DNA from: Paracoccus marinaquae
GTDB lineage: Bacteria > Pseudomonadota > Alphaproteobacteria > Rhodobacterales > Rhodobacteraceae
Assembly: GCF_018860165.1 (NCBI RefSeq)
Contig: NZ_JAHKNG010000013.1
Location: 1-64,000 of the forward strand
Length of the DNA stretch: 64,000 bases
Reading direction: 5' to 3'
Part shown: positions 7,560 to 14,148 of the stretch, piece after piece
Numbering within the stretch: position 1 is the first letter of the stretch
Layout: every line of letters starts with the position of its first letter
Program-made: the position numbers and the translations under genes
The notes under the pieces: model-generated
Database searches by the model: none
Seen by the model: the letters and a program-made list of their open reading frames with translations, nothing else
What the model was told of the DNA's origin: nothing

Positions 7560-7988
7560 TCATTCGCAGACACCCATCCCGATGGCTACCCCCGAAACTG
7601 CAATGAAGGGTTTATTCGAGCCATCCGCGAAAGTTTCGATTTGAAGGTAAACGGTATTCCGAAACGGTGCTTCGCCCTCGCTGGGAGACGATGACAAAGG
7701 TGATAGAGAGATCACTTTGAAACTCGATTCTGATGCGCCATAATCTAGAACTTGCCTTTCACCATATGTTTCATTTCCAAACTTTGGATGGAACACGGTG
7801 CCGGTTTCTCGATCAACAATCATTATGTCGTCGCTAAAATCATCAGAAAGAGGATGCGGATCTAGCAGACCGTCGCTTCTGAGAGTTTTGACTTCAACAA
7901 GTTTGCAGCGAAAAGACGCTCCGAACGAAGGCCCAGCCAAGACTTGCAGCAATACTAATGCGGCAGCGAATATATGAGTATGGTTCAT
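7560..7988 (-). CDS. Small exported protein of unknown function with low G+C
   Basis: This 142-aa protein has an N-terminal signal peptide (HTHIFAAALVLLQVLAGPSFGA-S, cleavage near residue 24) and a mature domain with no family I recognise. A Cys just after the cleavage region (FRC) and one at the C-terminus (GVCE) could form a disulfide. Its ATG overlaps the TGA of the upstream AAA+ ATPase (ATGA at 7985-7988), so it is translationally coupled. A hand count over 7561-7980 gives about 48% G+C, far below the operon around it. This suggests the gene was acquired separately, yet it is joined to the operon without any gap. It probably acts in the periplasm. Confidence 0.7.
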   Translation of the reverse strand: MNHTHIFAAALVLLQVLAGPSFGASFRCKLVEVKTLRSDGLLDPHPLSDDFSDDIMIVDRETGTVFHPKFGNETYGERQVLDYGASESSFKVISLSPLSSSPSEGEAPFRNTVYLQIETFADGSNKPFIAVSGVAIGMGVCE

Positions 7989-9910
7989 TCGCCCTCCCCA
8001 AACCGCCGCTTTGCCTCCTGCATCCGCTCCATGCCACGCACGGCGTCCTCGATGGCGGCCTCATCGGCGCTGTCGGAATAGCGCCATTCGCTGTCGGCAT
8101 AGCGGTTGATCTCCTGCACCACCATCGCGGTGGTGATCGGCTTGCGCAACGTCTCGATCATCTCGAGCTTGCGGGCATAGGGCTGGTGCAGGAACGGCTC
8201 GGGCGCCGCAAACCATTCGTCGGGCATGTCGAAATCCATCGCCCGGGCCTTGACCGCATCGGTGATGTTCTTGACCGCGCGGCCGGTGAAGCGCGGCTCG
8301 GCCTCGGCGATGGCGTGGAGATAGCTGCCCAGTTCGGCCAGATCGTCCAGCGCGCCATAGGTCGCGCTGATCTCGGTGAAAACCTTGTCCAGCCCGGCCT
8401 CCTGCGGGCGGGAATGGCCGTCATAGCTGTCGGCCACGGCCTTTCGCATCGCCTGCGCGGCCATCAGCTGGTGGTCGCCCACGGGGATGCCGTGGCGCTG
8501 GCCCAGCAGCAGGGCGAGGATGTCGATGTAATCGGCCCGCGTCTTCGGCCCGTCGATCAGGAAACGGGCAGAGGCGCGCTGACGCAGGGCGTCGTCGATC
8601 GCCTCGGCATGGTTCGAGAACATGCCGAAGGTCGCGTTGCCGCGCACCACGGTCGAGGCGCCGGCAAAGGCCTCCATCAGTACGGCGGTGATTTCCTGCT
8701 GCCCCGAGGAGGACTGCCGGTCGCCGCGCCGGCCGGCGATCTGGTCGATATCGTCGATGGTGCCGAAGCCGATCACCTTGGGGTCGATCACGGCATTGAT
8801 GAAGGCGCGCGCGTTCTGGCCCGACTTGCCCTGATAGCTGTCGATATTGTCCACCGACAGGTTGCGATAGCGGAACGGATAGCCCGCCATCTGGCAATAG
8901 TCGTTCAGCAGCCCGGCCATCATCTGGATCAGCGTGGTCTTGCCGGTGCCGGGGCGGCCATCGCCGAGGAAGGTGAAGGTAAAGCCGCCCAGTTCGACGA
9001 AGGGATTGGTCATCCGGTCGAAATCATAGGCGACCATCATCCGCGCCAGCCGCATCGCCTGATGCTTGGCGATGGCATTGCCGATGACCTCCTCGGGCTT
9101 CTTGAAGCTCATGGCGACGGGGCCGCCGCTGGCCTTGGTGGCGGGCGCGAAGCCGGCGATGGGAAAATCGTCGGCCCCGACCCGCCAGCCGGCACCGGTG
9201 AAGGCGCCGATGCGCGGCGCGGTCTCGCCGCGCGCCGCTGCGGCCGAGGACAGGGCCTCGGCCCAGGCCAGCACGGTGGCGATCAGGCTGTCATCGTCGC
9301 GCGCCGCGCGGGCGAGGTTCTGGTCCAGTTCCCACAGCGCGCCCTGAAGCGCGGTCAGCGGGTTGTCGGTCAGCACCTCGTCGGCGCTGACCTCCTCGAC
9401 CGTCTTGGCGCCGGCATGTTCGGCCAGAAGGAAGGTCGTCGCATTGGCCAGAACCGACAAGGCCGCCAGCGCCTCGACCGCCAGCAGTTCGGCGAATTCG
9501 CGGTGCCGGTCGGGCGCCAGGCGGTTTTCCAGATTGACCCGGCGCAGTTCCGCCGCCCCCGAACGCGCCGCCACCTCATCGGCCACCGCGAGCGCGATGG
9601 CCAGCGCCCGGCGCAGCACCCGCGCCATGGTCGCCGCCGCGGGCGTCAGCAATTCGTCGCCGCCGGCATTCTCGATCCGTTCCAGCAGGCGCACGCCCTC
9701 GGGACGCGCGGCCGGGCGGCCGACCAGCCCCGGCGTGGTCGGGCGGAACCGCGCCCCCGAGGGAATGCCGGGCGAGCGTTCGGGCACGGCCCGCGGCGCG
9801 CCCTTGCCCAGCCGCGGCGCGTGTTCAAAGCCGGTCAGCAGCGACAGCGCCTGCGGGTAATGCCGCAGGATCTCGTCTTCGGGCAGTTCCATCTCGTTGC
9901 GGGCGTCCAT
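7985..9910 (-). CDS. AAA+ ATPase with a long helical N-terminal region
   Basis: In this 641-aa protein residues 1-~265 are Ala/Glu/Arg-rich and mostly helical, with no domain I recognise. The AAA+ module follows: Walker A GDGRPGTGKT at 316-325, a Walker B-like hhFGTIDDID at 382-389, sensor 1 Asn in VRGNATFGMFSN (~N425), and arginine-finger candidates in DDALRQRASARF (439-450). The C-terminal ~180 residues form the lid and a helical tail. The short spacing and the RxR after sensor 1 resemble the classical FtsH/CDC48-type clade (inference). The protein begins directly at the stop of the glycolipid-binding-like gene (TGAATG) and overlaps the next gene by ATGA. As the only obvious energy-coupling protein in the cluster, it probably remodels or assembles the products of its neighbours. 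Confidence 0.85.
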   Translation of the reverse strand: MDARNEMELPEDEILRHYPQALSLLTGFEHAPRLGKGAPRAVPERSPGIPSGARFRPTTPGLVGRPAARPEGVRLLERIENAGGDELLTPAAATMARVLRRALAIALAVADEVAARSGAAELRRVNLENRLAPDRHREFAELLAVEALAALSVLANATTFLLAEHAGAKTVEEVSADEVLTDNPLTALQGALWELDQNLARAARDDDSLIATVLAWAEALSSAAAARGETAPRIGAFTGAGWRVGADDFPIAGFAPATKASGGPVAMSFKKPEEVIGNAIAKHQAMRLARMMVAYDFDRMTNPFVELGGFTFTFLGDGRPGTGKTTLIQMMAGLLNDYCQMAGYPFRYRNLSVDNIDSYQGKSGQNARAFINAVIDPKVIGFGTIDDIDQIAGRRGDRQSSSGQQEITAVLMEAFAGASTVVRGNATFGMFSNHAEAIDDALRQRASARFLIDGPKTRADYIDILALLLGQRHGIPVGDHQLMAAQAMRKAVADSYDGHSRPQEAGLDKVFTEISATYGALDDLAELGSYLHAIAEAEPRFTGRAVKNITDAVKARAMDFDMPDEWFAAPEPFLHQPYARKLEMIETLRKPITTAMVVQEINRYADSEWRYSDSADEAAIEDAVRGMERMQEAKRRFGEGE

Positions 9911-10462
9911 TCAATCCTCTTGCGTCCAAAATTCCGGATAGTCGGTCACGAAACCGTGCCGGTTCACCGTCAGGAATGTCTCGAAACCGGGTTCGGCGGC
10001 GCGGTAATGCCAGCGCCCGTCCGCCTGCCGGCGATAGCCTTGATGCAACGGTTTCAGCCGCCAGTCACCCTCGTCCAGCCAGATTGCCGCGCTGTCGCCG
10101 CCGCCCGGCACCTTCAGGCGGTTCAGCGCCAGCGTGTTGGTGGCGGGGGTGAAGGCCAGATCCAGATCGATCAGCCCGTGGCTGCCGGGCACCTCGGCAC
10201 CGTTCGCGCGCCATTCGCCGCCCGCGCCGCGCCGGATCGAGAGGCTGAGCCCCTGCCCCGCCACGCGCCCCGACAGCCGCGCCGAACGGGTCTGCCAGTC
10301 CTCGCCGCAGATGATGCTGTAGGTGACCTGCGCCGGGCCGTTGCGGTCGCGCCAGGCCGCCGCCCCCTCGAGATGCCACTCGCCCGCCTCGAAGCGCAGC
10401 GCGCAGGCGTCGTGGCCGGGCCGGTCCAGCCGCCGCCACAGGATCAGCGCGCCGGCCGCCAT
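9911..10462 (-). CDS. Putative glycolipid-binding domain protein (PF06475-like)
   Basis: A 183-aa protein matching the putative glycolipid-binding (DUF1089) fold along its whole length: an ILWRRLDRPGHDACAL start, EWHLEGAA, YSIICGEDWQTRSARL, the WRANGAEVPGSHGLIDLDL strand pair, TPATNTLALNRL, then GDWRLKPLHQGYRRQ and the VNRHGFVTDYPEFW C-terminus. These are the family's conserved blocks in the correct order. It has no signal peptide. The family is implicated in lipid binding by structural similarity to lipoprotein-carrier folds; no direct function is proven. Its ATG overlaps the upstream stop (TGATG at 10460-10464) and the ATPase gene follows without a gap, so all three are translated in a coupled way. 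Confidence 0.8.
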   Translation of the reverse strand: MAAGALILWRRLDRPGHDACALRFEAGEWHLEGAAAWRDRNGPAQVTYSIICGEDWQTRSARLSGRVAGQGLSLSIRRGAGGEWRANGAEVPGSHGLIDLDLAFTPATNTLALNRLKVPGGGDSAAIWLDEGDWRLKPLHQGYRRQADGRWHYRAAEPGFETFLTVNRHGFVTDYPEFWTQED

Positions 10463-11595
10463 CAGCGATACCCCGCCACGCGCCCGTCCGGGCCGGGCAC
10501 ATATTTGCGGATGTCGCGGAACCCCGCCGGATCCAGCGCCGCCAGCGCCTGATAGGGTCGCTGCGGCAGGATCAGCGCGCGGGTCGCGGCACTGGCCCCC
10601 TGCCCGGCGCCGTGCGCGTTCAGCGGATCCAGCCGGAACACCTGCCGCTCGACCACGCCGAAGAAGCCGCTGGATTCCAGTGTCGCGCGCGCGGCCTGCA
10701 GATCCTCGACGGTCAGGGCCATGGCCCAGTCCTCGCCCGCCGGGGCGGCGGCGTTTTCCAGCACCTGCCGGATCGGGCCTTCCTGACGGGTGAAGCCCTG
10801 CGAATAGACCGGACCCAGCACGATCCGGCGCAGCCGCATCGGATGCAGCGTGTCGAAATCGCGGTCGAAGCCCTGGGCGATGGTCAGAAGCTGCAGCGAG
10901 GTCACCGCCTGCGCCAGAAGATGCGCGCGCACCTCGGGCCAGCGCTTGGCGTCCTCGACCAGCGGGCGGCGGCCGCTGTCATCGGCATCCATCAGATAGA
11001 TCACCGGCACGTTCAGCCGGCTGTCATAGACGCCCCAATGCAACAGCCAGCGCCGCCGCTGCCGGTCATTGCCCGACAGCCAGTAGCCCTGCGGATGCAT
11101 CTGCGGCCAGAACAGCCCGCCCTTCGCCAGCGCCTCGTAATAGAGCCGCTGCGACAGCGCATATTGCAGCCGCGTGGGGATGGTCAGCCGGCCGACGATC
11201 TCGCGGATCATGTCATCCTTGATCGCCTCGGGCGCGGGCGTCCGGGCCAGTTCCTCGCCCGCCTGCGCGGCATCGGCGGCGGTCTGGGCGATCTCCTGCC
11301 AGACGGGAAAGCCCGATTCGTGGATGTCGATGGTCAGGTGCCGGCGCAACGGCCCCTCGATCCGGCCCGCGACGAGATATTTCATCGACAGCGCCTCGAT
11401 GCTGGTGCCAAGCGCCGCCAGATAGCCGCCGATCACCTCGGTCTCGATCCGCGTGAACAGCCCGTCGCGCACCATTTCGGCCAGCGCCGCGGGCAGCACG
11501 CCCGCGACCCTGCGCGTCTGGTCGAAATAGGCCCGCGCGGTCAGGTCGTCGTCAAGCGCCCGGTGATCGGCGTCAAGATTGCCGGTTTCAGCCAC
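10462..11595 (-). CDS. Uncharacterised 377-aa soluble protein in the AAA+ operon
   Basis: The protein is soluble with no membrane segments and no family I recognise. Visible features are a helical N-terminal half (FDQTRRVAGVLPAALAEM, IGGYLAALGTSIEALSMKYL) and a tryptophan-rich patch (GYWLSGNDRQRRRWLLHWGVYDSRLNVPVIYLMD). A C-terminal beta-rich part contains VVERQVFRLDPLN and ends in YVPGPDGRVAGYR. The start is a GTG at 11595, 3 nt after the stop of the coiled-coil gene, with no good Shine-Dalgarno. Translation probably relies on coupling; a GGTGGCTGA repeat covers the junction. Its constant position between the TelA-like and glycolipid-binding-like genes makes it a core component candidate of this cluster (inference). 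Confidence 0.75.
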   Translation of the reverse strand: MAETGNLDADHRALDDDLTARAYFDQTRRVAGVLPAALAEMVRDGLFTRIETEVIGGYLAALGTSIEALSMKYLVAGRIEGPLRRHLTIDIHESGFPVWQEIAQTAADAAQAGEELARTPAPEAIKDDMIREIVGRLTIPTRLQYALSQRLYYEALAKGGLFWPQMHPQGYWLSGNDRQRRRWLLHWGVYDSRLNVPVIYLMDADDSGRRPLVEDAKRWPEVRAHLLAQAVTSLQLLTIAQGFDRDFDTLHPMRLRRIVLGPVYSQGFTRQEGPIRQVLENAAAPAGEDWAMALTVEDLQAARATLESSGFFGVVERQVFRLDPLNAHGAGQGASAATRALILPQRPYQALAALDPAGFRDIRKYVPGPDGRVAGYR

Positions 11596-11598
11596 CGC

Positions 11599-12672
11599 TC
11601 AGCCACCATAGAGGTTGCTGTCGTGCTTCTGGACGATCTCGGCGAAGCGGCGGGCGAAGCGCTCGTCGGCCTTGGCCTTTTCCTCGAGCACCTTGCGGGC
11701 GAAGACCATGTGGTCGCCATGCGCCTCGAGCATGTCGGCCATCCGGTCGTTGGTGGCGGTACCGATCGCGGCCATCGCGGCCTGCGCCTCCTGATCGGTC
11801 TTCACGCCGATCTCGTTGATGCGATGGGCCACGTCCTGCTGCTGCGCGGTCTTCAGCGACTTGGTCAGCGCGTCATACAGCACCACCCGCTGGCGGGTAT
11901 CGGTCTGCAGCTTGTTGATCAGCACCATCTGGGTCGCGGCCTGGTTCTGCAGGCTGTCCACCCAGGTCTTGCCGGCCTCGATATAGCGTTCCAGCGTCTG
12001 CGACTTGGCCAGCGCCACCTGTTCGTCCTGGATCAGCGCGTTGTGATCCTTGTTGGCATTGGCAAGCTCGGTCTCGACGCGGGTGCGTTCGGCCGGATCG
12101 GTGGTCGCGGCGACCTTGTTTTCCAGTTCGATCAGCTTCGGATCCATCGCCTTGATCCGGTCGCGCAGGCCCTCCAGCGTGGCGACCGTGTCCTCGCGCT
12201 CGGTCAGGGTCGAGGTCAGGTTGCTCTCGACCTTCTGCTTCTGGTCGTTCAGCAGTTCAAGCTGGCCCTGCAGCAGCCGGGTGATGGTGTCAGACTTGGA
12301 AATCAGGTCCTGCAGCTTGTCGTCGATACTGGCCGAGCGGAGCCGTTCCTGCCGCATCGCCTCGGATTTGCCGCTGGCGAAGATGCCGACGAAGCTTTCC
12401 CAGCCGGTCTTGCTGCGCAGATCCTCGAAATCCTTCGAGAAGCCGGCGGTCACATCGTCCAGGCCCATGATAAGTTCGGCGATATTGGCGTTCATCGCCT
12501 CGGTATGGGCGTGGACATCGGCCAGCGTGGCATTGGCCACGTCGATCGGCATCTCGGCCACATCGGCCCGCGCGGTGGCCCGGTCCAGCGCCGCCGTCAT
12601 CTCGGAAATCTTGCCCTGCGCCAGCGTGACCTGCTGCTGGCTGTCCTTGATCTGCTGTTCCAGCGACGCCAT
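11599..12672 (-). CDS. TelA-like coiled-coil protein
   Basis: This 357-aa protein is almost wholly helical with long coiled-coil stretches: residues 1-45, ~115-220, and ~225-355. The segment LERYIEAGKTWVDSL at 228-240 followed by helices rich in Gln/Leu (AATQMVLINKLQTDTRQRVVLYDALTKSL) resembles the conserved YIxAG core of TelA/KlaA toxic-anion-resistance proteins. The N-terminal part of TelA is not clearly matched. TelA-type proteins are known from tellurite and envelope-stress loci. The ATG at 12672 has a near-perfect Shine-Dalgarno (GGGAGGTGA), so this is the well-translated first gene of the minus-strand operon that includes the AAA+ ATPase. The promoter should lie in 12673-12804, shared with the divergent M20 hydrolase gene. 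Confidence 0.7.
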   Translation of the reverse strand: MASLEQQIKDSQQQVTLAQGKISEMTAALDRATARADVAEMPIDVANATLADVHAHTEAMNANIAELIMGLDDVTAGFSKDFEDLRSKTGWESFVGIFASGKSEAMRQERLRSASIDDKLQDLISKSDTITRLLQGQLELLNDQKQKVESNLTSTLTEREDTVATLEGLRDRIKAMDPKLIELENKVAATTDPAERTRVETELANANKDHNALIQDEQVALAKSQTLERYIEAGKTWVDSLQNQAATQMVLINKLQTDTRQRVVLYDALTKSLKTAQQQDVAHRINEIGVKTDQEAQAAMAAIGTATNDRMADMLEAHGDHMVFARKVLEEKAKADERFARRFAEIVQKHDSNLYGG

Positions 12673-12804
12673 CGTCACCTCCCTTGTGCTTTTGCCTGAT
12701 GTTAGGGCCACAGGCTGCCGGTGCAAGGGGCGCGTCTGCCTATCCGCCCGGCTGCAATGGAAACGTCATTGTCTCCGCGACCGGCCCGGCCTAGCGTGAT
12801 CGGC

Positions 12805-14085
12805 ATGAATCTCTTGAAAGCCGCCATCGCTGCCCGCCGCGATCAGCTGATCGCGCTGACGCAGGATCTGATCCGCATCCCGACGCTGAACCCGCCGGGG
12901 CGGCATTACCGCGACATCTGCGACTATCTGCAGGCGCGCATGGCCCCGCAGGGATGGGAGTGCGAGATGATCCGCGCCCATGGCGCGCCCGGCGACAGCG
13001 AGCAGTTTCCCCGCTGGAACATCGTCGCCCGCCGCCGGGGCGCAGGGCCGGGCGACTGCGTGCATTTCAACAGCCATCACGACGTGGTCGAGGTCGGCCA
13101 CGGCTGGACCCGCGATCCCTTCGGCGCCGAACTGGACGGCGACCGCATCTATGGCCGCGGCGCCTGCGACATGAAGGGCGGGCTGGCGGCCAGCATCATC
13201 GCCGCCGAAGCCTTTGTCGCCACCTGCCCCGACCATGCCGGCAGCATCGAGATCAGCGCCACGGCGGACGAGGAATCGGGCGGCTATGGCGGCGTCGCCT
13301 TTCTGGCCGAACGGGGCGCCTATGCCCATGTCGATCACGTCATCATCCCCGAACCCCTGCACAAGGACCGCATCTGCCTTGGCCATCGCGGCGTCTGGTG
13401 GGCCGAGATCGAGACGCAGGGCCGCATCGCCCATGGCTCGATGCCGTTCCTGGGCGATTGCGCCGTGCGCCACATGGGCGCGGTGCTTGCCGAGATGGAG
13501 GCGGCGCTGTGGCCCCTGCTGGCGGCCAAGCGCACCGAGATGCCGGTGATCCCCGAGGGCGCGCGATCCTCCACGCTGAACATCAACGCCATCCATGGCG
13601 GCGCGGCGGAGCAGGCCGAGGACTATACCGGCCTGCCCACGCCCTGCGTGCCCGACCGCTGCCGGATCACCATCGACCGCCGCTTTCTGATCGAGGAGGA
13701 TCTGGCCGAGGTGAAGGCCGAGGTCACCGCCCTGCTGGAGCGGGTCCGGGCGCGGCGGCCGGGGTTCCGCTATGAGATCCGCGACCTGTTCGAGGTGATC
13801 CCCTCGATGACCGACCGCGAGGCGCCGGTCGTGCGCACGACGGCGGCCGCGATCGAGCGTGTTCTGGGGCGCGAGGCGGGCTTTGTCGTCAGCCCCGGCA
13901 CCTATGACCAGAAACATATCGACCGGATCGGCAAGCTGAAGAACTGCATCGCCTACGGGCCGGGGGTGCTGGATCTGGCCCATCAGCCCGACGAGTGGAT
14001 CGGCGTTCAGGACATGCTGGACAGCGCCGGGGTCATGGCGCTGGTGCTGCAGGATCTGCTGTGCCGCGAGGCCGGGTCATATTGA
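12805..14085 (+). CDS. M20 family metallo-amidohydrolase (ArgE/DapE-type)
   Basis: A 426-aa protein of the acetylornithine deacetylase / succinyl-diaminopimelate desuccinylase family. Metal ligands appear in order: HxD in FNSHHDVVEVG, the bridging Asp in YGRGACDMKGG, and the catalytic Glu pair in ATADEESGGYGG. The dimerisation domain starts near GHRGVWWAEIETQGRIAHGS. It is probably a cytoplasmic zinc enzyme removing an acyl group from an amino acid derivative, but the exact substrate cannot be read from the sequence. The ATG at 12805 fits the family N-terminus; an upstream in-frame extension to 12721 is Arg/Pro-rich and unlikely. It is divergent from the TelA-like operon and precedes the membrane hydrolase gene by 63 nt. 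Confidence 0.85.
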   Translation: MNLLKAAIAARRDQLIALTQDLIRIPTLNPPGRHYRDICDYLQARMAPQGWECEMIRAHGAPGDSEQFPRWNIVARRRGAGPGDCVHFNSHHDVVEVGHGWTRDPFGAELDGDRIYGRGACDMKGGLAASIIAAEAFVATCPDHAGSIEISATADEESGGYGGVAFLAERGAYAHVDHVIIPEPLHKDRICLGHRGVWWAEIETQGRIAHGSMPFLGDCAVRHMGAVLAEMEAALWPLLAAKRTEMPVIPEGARSSTLNINAIHGGAAEQAEDYTGLPTPCVPDRCRITIDRRFLIEEDLAEVKAEVTALLERVRARRPGFRYEIRDLFEVIPSMTDREAPVVRTTAAAIERVLGREAGFVVSPGTYDQKHIDRIGKLKNCIAYGPGVLDLAHQPDEWIGVQDMLDSAGVMALVLQDLLCREAGSY

Positions 14086-14148
14086 GCATATTCTAACCCT
14101 TTCCGAATCTGCTAACATCATCCCGGTGTCGCTTTTCGGGGTGATCGG

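Noticed and set aside
7958-10552. Very long open frame on the plus strand opposite the AAA+ operon (similar cases: 4774-6012, 10612-12699, 17759-20557, 50520-53834)
   Set aside because: They mirror well-recognised minus-strand genes, are rich in His, Gln, Asp, Gly and Arg, and have no domains. They are antisense shadows produced by high third-position G+C.
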